A stretch of 64,000 bases of DNA, from NCBI GenBank assembly GCA_002286715.1, contig NSJX01000034.1, positions 124,001 through 188,000 on the forward strand, written 5' to 3'. The notes under the pieces were generated by a model. It saw only the letters and a list, made by a program, of their open reading frames with translations, was not told the origin of the DNA and made no database searches. Shown here piece after piece: positions 21,601 through 34,545 of the stretch. This DNA is from Dentipellis sp. KUC8613 (lineage: Eukaryota > Basidiomycota > Agaricomycetes > Russulales > Hericiaceae). A program made the translations under genes and the position numbers. How positions within the stretch are numbered: the stretch's first letter is position 1; the number at the start of each line of letters is the position of its first letter.

Positions 21601-24148
21601 GAGCATCGGAGTCCTTGCTGGTTCCGAGACCCTGTGGCAGCATTCTAAGGACCGTCTTATCTTTGTCAACCATGCAGAACAGACCTTGTAGTACTTCGAG
21701 TCCCATTTATGTGCATCGGGCGTGTCCTCCAACCATTTCTCGTACTCAGGGATGGTGAAGAAGTCAATGCGTTGCTTGCCTTTCGTCACCTGAGGGCAGT
21801 GATGTCAGCTTCAGAAAGGTACACAAGGTAGACATGACATACTCGAACAATGGGAGTTACAAACTCCACCAAAAAGTTGTCAAGCTTCAACAGTGAGGGG
21901 AAGAAGTGGTCGAGGAAATTGATAAGGAGGCCCTTGATATGAGAACCATCGTGATCCTGAACATCCATTAGTATTGCATAGACCAGAAGAACCAAGGCTA
22001 ATATACTTGATCTGTCATAATCATGAGCCGCCCATAGCGCAGAGTACTAATGCCAGTATAGTCCTTATTGTGCTGCAGACCCATAATCTTCTTGATATTC
22101 TGGATCTCCTCGTTCTTCATGATCTGGTCGTGGCGTGCTTCGCGCACGTTGAGCAGCTTTCCACGAAGGGGGAAGACACCGAAATTGTCGCGACCGACGA
22201 CACCAAGTCCTGCAACAGCCAGGGCCTTGGCGGAGTCACCTTCAGTTAAGATGAGAGTACAGTCTGACGCATGGCGAGTCCCAGCGTTGTTGGCGTCAGC
22301 CAACTTCGTGATACCCGTCAATCTGAAGGGCGCCCAAGGATGAGTGCTGGCGAGGAGGGTCTACAAGAAAATACTCACCGACTGCGCTTCGTTCCATCCG
22401 TTCGCTTGATCTGTTGGTCAGCGCGGAACTTCGCCCAGCTCAGAATGTTCTCGACGATCGAAGACTTTTGAACTATATAACAAGTGAGATGCAAATCTCA
22501 CCTCGCTCTACAACTGCTTACCTTTCTTGAAGAATTCTTCAGACAAGGTCGGCTTGGAGCCAAATTTGCCCGCCTGCAGAGTCATCTGCTCCTTCGTCTG
22601 ACTGTCGAACGTCGGGTTCTCAATCAGCGCGTTGACGAAGATCCACATGTGCTCCTTGATCTTCGCAGGCTTGACCGCCGCCGCCTTGTTCTTCTTTGCA
22701 ATGGCAGCGATGAGGTTCTTCGCGATCTGGTCCGCAATGGCATTGACGTGTGAACCGCCCTTGATTGTGGAGATGGAGTTGGCGAACGAAACGTGCTGGA
22801 AGGTGCCGTCGGACACGGCAAATGCCACTTCCCAACGCTCGTTGATACGTTCGTAGATGTACGACGGCTTCCCCTGCGCCGCACCGCCCGAGTTCTCCGC
22901 GTTCGTCTCGGCGACGGAGTTGAGGTACATCTCGACGTACTGCTTGAAGTTCTTGATCTTCAGCCTCTCGTCGTTGAGATACACCTTGATGTCCTTCACG
23001 GTGCCCGCCATGTCGTACACGCGTTTCTTGAGGAGCGACACGGTGTCGTCGTCGATGCTGTCCATGCCGAACCGCTTCAAGTCGGGCTTGAACGTGACGC
23101 GCGTATACTCCTCGCCTCGGCCGTTCTTCGTGATCTTCGCCTTGCCGCACTTCCCCATGTTGTCTGTCCACGTCTGCTTGTACTTCTGGCTCGTGTTCTT
23201 GTCTGCAGTCTCAACGGTGAACTCCGTGGAATAGATGTTCGCGAGCTTCGCGCCGTAGCCGTTACGACCACCAGTGAGCTTCTTCTCGTCATCATCGTAG
23301 TTGGAAGAGGAGAGCAGGTGCCCGAAGATAAGTTCAGGGATATAGACTTTCTCCTTCGAGTGAATCTCGATGGGTATACCGCGTCCGTTGTTGTATACTG
23401 ATATAGTACCAGCGTCAACGTCTATCTCGACCTTGAGGGTATCCATGCTCGCGTCGTTAATCTAGTGAGGGGCGCATATATTCAGTCCTCGCAAAGAGAA
23501 TAACGACGACTTGCTTACCTTGTTATCAGCCGCATTGACAAGAATCTCATCTACAATCTTGAAGAAACCTGGGACGTACTTCACTTCACGGTTCACCATT
23601 CGCTTTGTATCCGAGTCGTACGTCCAGATGGTCTGCGTGACCGTCTCGACGCTACCAATGTATGAATCTGGACGTTTCAGCACGTGCTCCAATTGAGAAA
23701 GCTATAATACCTCGCGTAAGGACGAGAAATTTGAAGCGCAGAGAAGTGGGCGCACCTTGGTATACGTCTCCGACGCAGTCTTCTTCTTCCCATTCGTCTT
23801 AGCCTTCGGCACCGACGGGCCCGCACTGTCGTCATCATCGTCATCGTCAATGTTCATGATACTGTCGTCCGCATTGTCGTCTACATTCGCGAGGACCTTC
23901 TTCTTCGGTGCTGCCTTCTTCGCGGGAGCCTTCGCCTTTGCAGCTGCCTTCGGAGCTGCTTTAGTCTGCGCGACACGACAGTATCCGTCAGCCACGCGCG
24001 CATTCACTCCGCCACCTCAACACGCGGAAGCGGCGAACTAAGCGGAAGCACGCACCGGTTTCTTCTTCGCTACAGGGGAGTACCCTTCGGACTCAGAGCC
24101 GGCCGAGATGTCGTCGAGGTCAAAGTTCTCCGCCTCCGAGGAGCTCAT
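18604..24148 (-). CDS. TOP2: DNA topoisomerase II
   Basis: Intron-rich gene of roughly 1,500 residues from ATG at 24146-24148 (MSSSEAENFDLDD) to TAG at 18604-18606. The enzyme passes one DNA duplex through another in an ATP-dependent way in the nucleus, decatenating chromosomes. In order: acidic/Lys-rich N-tail; GHKL ATPase with KRPDSYIGSVE, EILVNAADN, GRNGYGAKL and the QTK loop (PTFDSQTKEQ); TOPRIM with LILTEGDSAKAL, PLRGKLLNV and DHDGSHIKG (metal-binding acids present); the breakage-reunion domain with KYYKGLGTS, DGLKPGQRK and the active-site Tyr in ASARYIFTEP; then INGAEGIGTGWST. The C-tail is Lys/Ala and Asp/Glu-rich, probably nuclear localisation and regulatory. All catalytic motifs are intact. 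An in-frame upstream AUG-like start exists at 24256, but MSSSEAE is the typical beginning. Its 3' end is copied at 15490-16150. Confidence 0.95.
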
Positions 24149-24666
24149 GTTGGCGCCGAACGAGCAGGAGGGTGAAAATGCACTGTTGTCGAGGAGGAGA
24201 GGGTGGTGGTTGTGGTGGTGGCAGGTGGACAAACGCGAGCGGGAAATTGACGGCAACTTGGACCAACGCGACGCGTCACACGTGACTGTAACCGAAACGC
24301 GTGGCTCGGAAAGGAAATTCTGGAGATTGACTTCGGCGAGCAGGGTTTTGCCTTAGGTGTCGAGGAAAGATTCAGGTTCAGGTTCAGGGTGCATTGACGT
24401 ATGTCTGATAACAGGAAATCGACAATGAATCAGGGTTTAATTGTGTTCCTCGTGGCTCCAGCCATGATCACACGCATTTCGCCCCGCGACTGCGCCACAA
24501 GCGCGACGCGTCAGTCTTTCCGATGAACAGCTCTGCGCAGACGTTGCCGTCTGTCCCACAGAACCCACAGTAGCCTTGGTATAAGCCGTTGCAGAGTGTC
24601 TACAAATACACCAAGCGTACAACCACCCATATGAATCATGCCCAGCTCCAGCACGCGTCCTCACTC
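24149..24666. other. intergenic, TOP2 promoter and GCN20 3' flank
   Basis: 518 bp between two minus-strand genes. GT-rich stretch at about 24205-24230 (GGTGGTGGTTGTGGTGG) lies just upstream of TOP2. No clear TATA box or further gene. Confidence 0.4.
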
Positions 24667-27600
24667 TCACGGATGCGCCTTGATATTGCTCACAATCAAG
24701 CTCTGTGGGTCCAGTCAGCAATCTTACGCCACCAGAGGAGTCGCAGCAGAGCATGAGACGTACCTTGTACGCCTGGACATCGCCCATGAACTTCGTGACG
24801 GTGCCATCTCCGCAGACCCAGAGCTACGACCAAATCGCGTTAGTCCCGCTACGATGTCGAAAAAGGGAAGCACGAACCTCGCTTGCGACAGTCGTAATGA
24901 AGCGCTCGTCGTGAGAGATGACGATCACACCGCCATTCCATGAGCTGAGTGCCGCCATTAGCGCATCGAGACCCTGAGATCACGGTCAGCCAACGAGCTC
25001 TGCTAAGCACAAACGTGACCTAATTCATACCTCCAAATCCAAGTGGTTAGTAGGCTGAAAGCGCAACTGTCAGCGACACAAGCACAAAAGGGAGGCAAGA
25101 AAATCTACCTCATCAAGCAGCAGAATATGTGGGTTCTGCAACGACAGCAGCGAGAACGCCACACGGGACTTTTGACCTCCACTGAGCGTGCCAATCGTCT
25201 GCAGCCTGTATTCCAGCCGTCAGCGAGAGACTTCTGGCCCGAAGAAATCAAACGCACCCAGTCATACCGCTAATCTGGAAATTACCCAGGTGACCGCGGT
25301 ACTCCTGTTCCGTCTTTCCAGGGAACTTGGATGCGAGGAATTGGACGGGCGTCATGGTCGGGATGAGAGTGTCGACATGGTGCTGCGCGAAGTAACCACT
25401 ATTGGGCCGTTAGCGGTTGTGAGGAACGGTGAAGGTTGGATGCATACACGCGTAGACGGCCATTTCGGTTCATCTGCCCTGACTGCGGGTGCAGCTCGCC
25501 TGTCAACAGCTTAATCCTAGAGGAACACAAGGCTGCATTTAGTGCATGTCCCAATACTGGAGGGTTGTAGAACACACAGTGTAGACTTTCCGGCACCGTT
25601 AGCACCAACAATCGCAATGCGCGACTCGAGGCCGACATCGATATTGATTTTGTTGAGGATCGGTTTTGAAGGATCATAGCCGAAAGTGACTTCAGAAAGT
25701 TGCAGGAGCGGTGGAGAGATCTTTTCGGTTTCCGGGAAGCTGCAAGGAATGAGCTTAAGTATTCGAACCGAAGAAGATGTGTCAATCACCGGAAGGATTC
25801 GGTTTCCTCTGCCTCTGGAGGTGTGAGCTCAGGCAGCTTCTCAAGGATCTTGATCTTGGACTGTGCCTGGGCCGCTATTCCCCACCACCGATGAGTCCAG
25901 GAGCCTTGAATAGGCGAGGAAGCACGTACCGCGATTGGCATTGTACCTCCACCTGTCGATGAAGGCTTGCAGGTGCTTCCGGTACTCCATCTGTGCGTCA
26001 TACTCCTTCCGTAGACTGCGCTCGCGCTCAGACTTCGTGGCGTAGAACTGTGTGAAGTTCCTATACACAAATCACGCTGTGAGTCATACTGCAGACTGAG
26101 TATAAAATACGGCGTACCCCTTGTAATAGTCGAGACGGCCGGAATGCTGATGAATGATATCCGTCGCGACGGCGTCCCTACAAGTGATGTCAGCTCTTCC
26201 CAGGTCATGCATCCAGGATATACAGTATAGACGTACAAGAATGCACGGTCGTGAGAGCTGTTGCTTGGTGAGAAAGGCAACGGAAGTATACAAACGTGGG
26301 AAGACGTACACGACGAGAAGCGTGCCAGGCCATGTCTGCAGGTAATCCTCCAGCCATGCGAGGGCGTTGAGATCGACTGTACGCGGCGTTAGAGTGGGTC
26401 AGCCAGCTGCGAGACCTTGTGGGAGCTTACTGTGATTAGAAGGCTCATCCAGGAGCAGGAGCGAAGGCTGATGATTCGTGAGTAATCTCCCTGGTCAAGC
26501 TCACCTTGCTAGACTCACCTTGACAAACAGCGCACGCGCCAGCGCCAGCCGCATACTACGACGAATATAAACACATAAGAAAGTCGCCGAGGGGCTCGCA
26601 CGTACCGCCAACCACCAGAGAACGACCGCGTCGGCCTCGACTGATCCGCCTCCGAGAACCCAAGACCCGCCAGCAACGCCGCAGCCCTCGCCGGCCCGCT
26701 CTCAGCGTCCATCTCCGCGAGCCGCGCGTGCACCTCCGCAAGCCGCCCGCTGACCTCATCCTTTTCCTCCTCCAGACGCGCATCGCTGTCGCCGCCTTGG
26801 TTCTCGAGCTCGTTGAGCTTCGCGTTGAGGGAGGCTTCTTGACGCAGCAGGTGGTCGCGCCAGACGTCGGCTTTGAGGACGGAGTCGATGGCGAGCGTGT
26901 CGTCGCCGATGATCTATGCGGATTGTCAAGTAGACGTAGATGCGGGAAAGGATGACGGCGTACTTCTTGTTCGACGAAGAGGATGGTGATGTGTGCGGGG
27001 ATGGGAACCTCACGCATTGCGATGTGTCGGAGGAGCGTTGATTTACCGACACCGTTGCGACCGATGAGACCGTAGCGGCGGCCATGAGCGAGTGTAAGGG
27101 ATGCGCCAGAGCTAATATGCAAGGTCAATGACGGTTGAAGAACACATGGGGCAGGCGTACAGAATGCGGTTTGAGGCAAAGTTGACGTCGATAGAAGGCA
27201 GGTGGATATCTTTGCTTTTGTTCTTAGCCGCCGCACTTGCTTCGAGAGGATTGATCTATATGAACGACATCACTTTCCGGTCAGGGGGAAGCAGACACAA
27301 ATTCTGACCTTCATGAACATTTCCTCGTACGATTGCTGTAAAATGGTTAGCATGCATTTCCAGTCTCAAAATCGGATACACAGAGCGCACCTGTTTCTTT
27401 GTCTGTTCAAGCAGTTTCGAGCCTTCATACAGGTCCCTACGCGCTCGTTTTTCGATTTTAGCCTGAAATGACGATGTCAGTCTCCGTAGCAGGCAAACTA
27501 TGCTATAACGTGCCCTTAGCTTGGCCTCTTGTTTCTCGAGCTTCTTCACATCGACGCGAGATGCCCTGCGAAACCAATGAGTATTGCTGGAGGCTTATCG

Positions 27601-27974
27601 AATAGAAGTTTCACTCACTTCCCCTTGTTTATGGACTCGAGATCGACGCCCTCGGTGAAAGCGATAGTATTCGACATCGCACCAGTCTTGCTCATGTCCA
27701 TGACCTTGTCAAGTCTCTGCAATTTGGGCCCAGACTTGTTCTTCTCCCTGAAGCTTAACTGTTCCTGCAGCAGCGACCCGAGCTTCTTCATCAGCTTCTC
27801 CACCGCATCCTCCTTGCCCATCGCCAAAGACTCGAGCATGTAGCGCGCGACATGGAGGATGTCCTCGTCTTCACTTGCATCGTCCACGAGATAGCCTGAG
27901 AGGTACTGTACCACGATCTCTTCAGTTCCCGGAAGTACTGAGCGGATCTCCTCCGCGATATCGAGTGAAGACAT
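24667..27974 (-). CDS. GCN20: ABCF3/GCN20-type ATP-binding cassette ATPase
   Basis: Multi-exon gene, about 740 residues, from ATG at 27972-27974 ([16 protein letters not shown]) to TGA at 24667-24669 (NIKAHP). In yeast Gcn20 acts with Gcn1 on ribosomes to activate the eIF2 kinase Gcn2 on amino-acid starvation; it is cytosolic and has no membrane domain. Seen here: an N-terminal helical region typical of Gcn20/ABCF3; cassette 1 with Walker [10 protein letters not shown], the signature FSGGWR and [11 protein letters not shown]; a linker with [12 protein letters not shown]; and cassette 2 with Walker [10 protein letters not shown], signature [12 protein letters not shown], Walker B HILLLDEPTNHLD and the switch His in VISHDERF. 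Both ATP sites look functional. The gene sits divergently from DOT1, 655 bp apart. Confidence 0.93.
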
Positions 27975-28629
27975 GTGAAGACTTGACAGTAGATGCTACG
28001 GATTTGCTGCGGTGAAGTCACTGGATGCTCCCTTCACGATCCGCTGGAATACCGAATGGCATCAGTTCATTATTACCCTTAGCCATCGACCACGATGTAC
28101 TGAATTGCTGAAGGACTAACCGCAGAATGAGTATGCAGCAAACCGTTGGCGAAACGGTCAGGTAGATTTCTCAAGTCGCGACTTTAGCAGACCGTGACTC
28201 GGATAATTGACGGAGCCGTGACACCTCGTGTTACAGTCATTCAGATTGAGTCACCAAATAATTCTCACCGATACCTTCCACTGAACACTCGCATGAAGAG
28301 GTGGTACCGTGTGTGGTAGTCACAATCATATAGCTGCTACGTGATAGAAAGAACGTGAACAAAGTTCACTTGCATGCTACCATTCCGTCCCAAACCCGAT
28401 ATCCATTAAATCCGTTTTTATTCCGGCGTATTTATCCTTTCCAAGATTAATTGCACAATTCAGTGGTAAAAGGACCGCCGGCAGTGCCTGAGAAGCCGGC
28501 GCTTCGGGGAGAGAAACTGAATTCAACAAAGAAACCCGGAGGAAGCGTGACGCGGATTCGTGACGAGGCTGTGTGACGGGCGTGTTTTCGGTGTCGAGCT
28601 GTGCTCCTGCTCCTGCTCCTCACCACAAC
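27975..28629. other. divergent promoter region, GCN20 / DOT1
   Basis: 655 bp between two head-to-head genes, so both promoters must lie here. No canonical TATA box stands out; AT-rich sequence occurs at 28390-28450. No gene seen. Confidence 0.45.
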
Positions 28630-30661
28630 ATGCTCTCTTCCACCTCCTCTGCCTCTAACTCCCCACACAAATTCTCCTTTTTCTCAAGGCCCAAAACAAC
28701 TTCCTTGACGACACCTCGAGTAGTGGTTACAACACGCGTCGTGACCGTCCAGCGCCCCGCGGTCACGCCGAAGCCGGTGGCTCCAACGAGTGCGGCACCA
28801 CCGAAAGCCCATTCGGTAGCCCAAGAAACGCCTGCGCCAAAGATATCGACGACGAAGACGCAGAAACGGAAACGACCAGCGCAAGACAGCGACGCGGACG
28901 CGCGACCGTCGGTGGCGAAGAGGGCGCGGGGGCGCGTGGCGCACGCGCCCACCCCGTCGCCCTCGACCGACTCCTCACGATCAAGCACGCGGGAACGTAG
29001 CAGTCTTACTCCTGGCGCCTCTTCCGCATCCTCGTCGCGCGCTTCGACGCGCTTTCGCACATCCCCTCCCACATCCGAAGCGCTCTACCGCAGCAGTCGC
29101 TCCCGTTCCGTGTCCGTCCTCGCGAATATTGACCAGCCAATTGAGCGCGATTGCTACCTCAACGAAACCCACGCGTCGGAAGAGGGATTTATGAGCTGCG
29201 AATTGGTGGTAGAGAGTCTCATGAAGTCGTACAAAGCATGTGAGTCGCGTGGTCACGCGCCCGTCTGCATGAGCTCACCCTTCGCGCGCTAGTCTTCAAG
29301 AACCCGGAGGATCCCACCGACACGTCATTTGAGCCCCATCCGACCGACTATCCCGTCGCTGAGCTGGAGTTCCCGAATACAGGGGCGTCTGAGCGGTGAG
29401 TGCCACTGCACGTTGTCCGTTGCGTCGCGACACTAACAATAGCTACCAGATATATCTTATTGGCTCCGAAAGACAAAGACCACTACAACCCAATAATGTG
29501 CCTCGAGAAATCCCTGTACACAATCATCGACAGTGAGTACATAATGACGTCATCGTAGATTTATCTTCTCACAACGCACATAGACTACCTAACGCCGGAG
29601 CAACAAGCCCTCTTTGGCACTACATATTCCGACATAGCGCCGCCGAGCCCTAATCCCCTTGATAACAGCTCCCCGCGCGTCAATCACCTGCGCAACCTCC
29701 AGCGCGCGATCCACAAGCGCGACGGCCCGCTCTTCGTCGCCACACTCAACGACATCAACGCCCTCCTCCGCACCTTTAAATACCCCCCTCTGCCTGCCGA
29801 CATCTTCGAACCGCCCGCACCGAATGCATTGCGAGAGGCAGTACGGACATGGCAACCTACTGGCATGCCCACGCCCGTCGTGCACCGGATAATCGACGAG
29901 ACGTACCAGCGCACGGTTGGCCCGCGGACGCACGAGCTCACGCGCTACGCGGCGTTTTCGAGCACAGTCTACGGCGAGCTCATGCCCACGCTCGTGTCCG
30001 ACATCATACGCCTCGCACGGCTGCGTCCCGGAAGCCTGCTGGTCGATCTCGGCTCAGGTGTTGGGAATATCGTCTTGCAGGCTGCCTTGCAGAGTGGATG
30101 TGACGCGTTCGGTGTGGAGGTCATGCCCGCACCCGCGTCGATCGCACGGGAGCAACTCGAGCAGATGCGAATGCGGGCGCGGATGTGGGGTGTGGCGATG
30201 GGCAAGGTCGAGCTGGAAGAGGGCGACATGCTCGAGAGCAAGCGCGTGTCCGAGCTGATGAGCAAGGCGGACGTCGTGCTCATCAACAATAAGGTCTTCT
30301 CCGAGTCGCGTAAGTACCTGCTGCCCCCACCGTGGCCCATAGTAAGCTGAACAATTGGACGACATACATAGTGAACGAGGCAATCCGCCCGAAGTTCCTC
30401 GACCTCAAGGAGGGCGCGCTTGTCGTCTCCCTCAAGCCGTTCGTCGCGGGCTCTGCGCTCAACGCGCGCCTCACAGAGCGCAATATCGACGACATCAGCG
30501 CCATTTTCGACGTCTCCGAGCAACCATACCATTCTGGTGCCGTGTCCTGGGGCAGCGGCAGCGGCAGCTACTACGTACATCGCGTTGACCGCGAAGGGTA
30601 CAAGGCCATCCGCGAACGCTTCGAGAGCCAGCGCAGTCGCAGTGTGCGATCGCGGCGGTAA
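28630..30661 (+). CDS. DOT1: histone-lysine N-methyltransferase, H3K79-specific (DOT1)
   Basis: Five exons traced: 28630-29239, 29293-29395, 29450-29532, 29584-30309 and 30372-30661, giving exactly 603 residues. DOT1 methylates Lys79 of histone H3 on nucleosomes using S-adenosylmethionine. The first ~190 residues are Ser/Thr/Pro-rich with basic clusters (KTQKRKR, KRARGR) suited to nuclear import and nucleosome binding. The catalytic fold begins around residue 200 and includes TVYGELMP (D1 loop), VDLGSGVGN (SAM-binding motif I), FGVEVMPAPASIAREQ, and VVLINNKVFSE (motif with the active Asn pair), then the SLKPF segment. No defect seen. The ATG at 28630 is the first AUG in frame. Confidence 0.93.
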
Positions 30662-31779
30662 CACCGCGTCTCATACCAGTGGATTCCTCTCCACTTCTTT
30701 TTCCATTCTCCTCCCGGATTTCCGTCTGCCGTGTTCTACAGCATCTGCTGAACACTCGTACTTTAGCGTTCTCGTGCATAATTTAACCATACTTACGTGT
30801 TCGTATTGTCCATAGAGTCTCATTCTAGTTCTCGTTCCCGCTTCATCTGTCACCACCACCCATCCATCCACCCATTCATCCAGCATCATCATTTTTATTA
30901 TCCGCACGGATCCTGCATCACCCCGCCCCTCACACACCCCGCTCCCCTCCACCGTTTTTCTGGCTATCTTTGTTTTGTTTTGGCTCTGTGCTATCGCTTG
31001 CTGTTGTAGCTGTAGCTCTAGATCGCTCGCGAGACCCGAGCGTGTCCGCATTAATTCTTTTGTTGGACGCATACTGATACGTATGAACTCGAGCTTCGAG
31101 TAATCGCCGTACGCCCCCAGGTTTGCACGTACGCATACTTCTTGGCGACGTATAAGCAGGTACTGTAATGCGTAATGGGTCCACTATTGACTGCAAGGTC
31201 AGCGCACTGATGTGAAGGAAGGTCATCCGGCAATTCCCGATGGGCCGAGTGCGTACTTGGCTTCGAACTCGATTGAACGTTCACCTTACTGCTCTAATGT
31301 TCTAGTCGTACACGCTTGTTTGGATCTAGTGCGCTGTACATTTGGGTTTGTAGCTCGCGATTTCCGCGTCCGTCCCCCACATCCTCACAGCACAAGTCGT
31401 GCCTTCGCCGTGTCGTTCTCAGAAAGATACGCTCACTTGAATCACCTTTCTAGGAGACACTTACCTTGAACGTTTGCATGGATACGCATATAACCGCGAC
31501 GTTGTTTGTGGGTATTGCTCAGGGTTCGCTGCCTTCTTGGGTCGTTTTGAATCTGTGCTCTATGCTCAACGACTTCGGTACGGCGCTGGCGTTCCGCATC
31601 ACGAAACTGCAAGTCATGTTCTTCTGCGCCAGATGCATATAAAGCACAGGATAATTGTGTACGGCTTCAATTCTTTGTCTGAAAATGAAACAAGAGCTTC
31701 ACTCGCGACTGTAGGTATAAGTATGGGTCACTGACGCTGCGACTGCCCATAACACCCTCATCCCTGTTGGACTCTCGAG
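30662..31779. other. intergenic, DOT1 3' region and F-box promoter
   Basis: About 1.1 kb. It contains a CATC-rich stretch (30855-30890), a T-rich region and two TATA-like sites, TATAAA at 31638-31643 and TATAAG at 31713-31718, upstream of the F-box start. Open frames here are short and unsupported. Confidence 0.45.
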
Positions 31780-34202
31780 ATGGACCAACCCAATATGAGT
31801 CATCTCAATGCTCACCCCTCTCCCGAGGACTATTTCTGCATGGATCCCGTCTATCCCTGCTTGTCAGCTCCTCATTCTTTCCTTGGATGTGCGCCAGCGA
31901 TAGCGATGGAAGACGTGCAGATGGAGGTCCCCCAGATGGCGATACCTACCATTCCCGAGATTCCAATGATACAACTTCAGTACGTATATCATATGCAACC
32001 TCATCCGGGTATGCATCAACTCAATCCTGCACTCTTCCAGCCCTGATCCCGATGCTATGGACGTGACATACGATACGGAGGAGCAATATTCAACGATAAT
32101 TCCCCGGACGCCGATTCCCAAGGCTCTCAGGTGCGCACCGGAATATCTTTGTTTCCTCTTTGTCCTATATTGACCTGTTCTTGCTGTAGTGTCGCGATGC
32201 CTGATTTGCTAATGTCATCTGAAATGCCTGCCATGGATTGGGATTATACAGAGACACCGCTCCCCCTCGTTTTGCGAAACAATTTCGGGTGCGTATACCT
32301 GGACTGTCGTGTATACGACGAGCAACGAACTGACATTATCATAGAAACGCTCTTCACGTGCCCGCTGAGCGCAGAAGCACTACGTTGGCATCTAGCGTCA
32401 GCACCGTCTCTCGAGGTCCGTCCTCGGCATCTGAGAGCCAGAAGAGACCCGTCAAGCGGGTGCAAATGAGCCTCGGGGATCTTCCAACCGAGCTGATCCT
32501 CATGATTTTACTCAAACTTCGTGATCTCTATAGGGAGGATGAAGATTGCCTCAATGCTTGTAGCCATGGAAAATGGCATTCTCTCCGTCTTGTCCATTCT
32601 AGCTGGAACAAATTATTCAAGCAGTACAAGGCTCTGTGGATAGCCATCGACCTCAGCCTGGACTGGGACCCCTCGGCGCAAGCTACCGATGAGGACCCAA
32701 AGCTTGCCAAAATTGCGAGATGGAAGCACCGGGTAGACACTCACCTGAATCTGACCACCGGTCCAGACAATAACCTGCCTCTCACTTTTTACCTCGTCTC
32801 GCAGGCTGGAGGCCTTGAACGGTTTGTTCTGGACTACATCGAGCAACATTTCGACCGCGTGGACGAACTGCAAATGAGCACGCATTATGGAACTCTCTCG
32901 TATTTCTTGCGTGGCCTTGTCTACCCTGCCCCTGCGCTGCGGGCACTCACACTCAATGCAAGGAGCGACCCCGACTCTTTCAACGCAGATTATCTCCACG
33001 GCGACGTTCAAGACATAAGCGTAGTGATCAATGCACCTTTGGACATACTAGCAGGACATGCCCCTCGACTCGAAACGGCCATTTTCAGAGGATGTACAGT
33101 CCCCTGGGACTCCCCGATCCTGCGGAACGGCCTGCGCCTCCTGTCTGTCCAATTTCCCAGCCTCTCCCACAGACAACGTGTCGAACGAGAGTGTTTCAGC
33201 GTAAAACCTGGTGACTACCTTCCAACCCCGCAACAGCTCCTCGGCATTCCTTCGTCCGCCTGCTCTTCCATGAGGTACTTGAACTTGCTGCGTGCTTTGC
33301 CACTTGGTGACAGGTCCCCAACCCAAGCTATCAACCTACCTGCACTTCAAGCACTGCAAATCGCGGACCTCACCATAGACTGCCTTGCGCTGTTGAAATC
33401 CCTCAATCTTCCTCATACCACTGCGGTGACGGTGTACTGCTACGGGGGCCGGATCTTTGTCGCCTCTATGGCAAAGTATCTTGCTCTTCACAGCGCCTGC
33501 AACGATGACGTCTCCGTGCAGGTCGATATCTCAAGCACGTCCGAGGCCAGCTGGCTTCGCACGTCTAAGAGAGGTAAGGACTGCGAAACAGACTTTCGAC
33601 CGCACGTGGAGCTACAGACGCCGTTTCTCTCGCGCGAAAACAAGCGGCCAGACATTCTTTCCTCCTTCTTCTCGACGCTCACGTCGTGTAGCAACACCTT
33701 ACGGGCTCTATTCCTTGTTGATACTCTTGCGAGTACGGCGCGGCCAGGGCGTGGGTATTTCAAGGCGCAGTCCCTGCTGAAGGACTACGGACACCCGCGT
33801 ATGGACGGGATCACGGACGTGATCTACGAAAGCGGAGAACCGCAGACCGTCCTGCGCTTTCTCCGCATGGAACGAAAGTGTCCTTCGGATTGTCCACCAT
33901 CTGACGATGCGATTCGCACTGTCCCGTTGCCGAACGTGAAGGTGCTCACTATCAAATTGAGGGTAAGCCAGGAAAGTCAGTATCTGCTGTGCGGGGAGAT
34001 CCGGGCGACGGTGGCGGACCGCCAACAGCGAGGGGCGCCCTTGGAGAAGATAGTGCTGAAGAACTGCGAATGGATCGAACGGGATCCTGACCTGCAATGG
34101 ATTCATACACTTGAAGCGTACATGGAACAGTTGGACTGGCATCTGACATGGCATGGTGATCAAGTGTCGCCGATGCTGGAATTGTGTGCCCGCCTCGCAT
34201 AG
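31780..34202 (+). CDS. F-box/LRR-like protein, intact copy
   Basis: Four exons traced: 31780-31979, 32041-32130, 32190-32288 and 32345-34202, giving exactly 748 residues. The first ~135 residues, from three short exons, are Met/Pro/Asp-rich and have no known domain. An F-box follows at about residues 165-215 (SLGDLPTELILMILLKLRDL, then LRLVHSSWNKLF), the part that binds Skp1 of SCF ubiquitin ligases. The remaining ~500 residues form a degenerate leucine-rich region presumed to choose targets. The paralogue at 1-941 and the truncated copy at 11730-12618 share the C-terminal half. Only the 3' part, from 33314, lies in the duplication arm; the 5' part is unique, so this is the complete gene. All three splice junctions restore one frame, which supports the N-terminal extension. 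Targets are unknown. Confidence 0.85.
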
Positions 34203-34545
34203 AAAGTCTAGCGTATGCTGCACGGTTTTGTGGCCTATTCGAAGTAGTGCTAGCATACGGAGGTCGAGGTTGGGATAGAATTAGACTTGCAACCCGATGA
34301 TTTGGCTTCTCATAATCAAATCAAATCCATCACGTGCCCCTACAATGTTGAAGGTACGCGTCGAGTGGACGCCACGAGCTGCCACGAGTCGAACACGCTG
34401 TGTCTGAATCATCTTTCGCGACTCGACCTGAAAGAAGTACTGATTCCTGGCGGGATATTCCTGAGATCGATAAGGTTTGAAAGTCAGATATACAGGAAGA
34501 GTCTGACGCTCTTGGAAGGGTACGCGTACTCTCACTAGTATTCCT
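34203..34545. other. intergenic, F-box 3' flank and FunK1-B promoter
   Basis: 343 bp inside the right arm. An 8-bp inverted repeat (34214-34221 with 34252-34259) lies just after the F-box stop codon, so it would fall in the 3' UTR. No TATA box evident. Confidence 0.45.
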
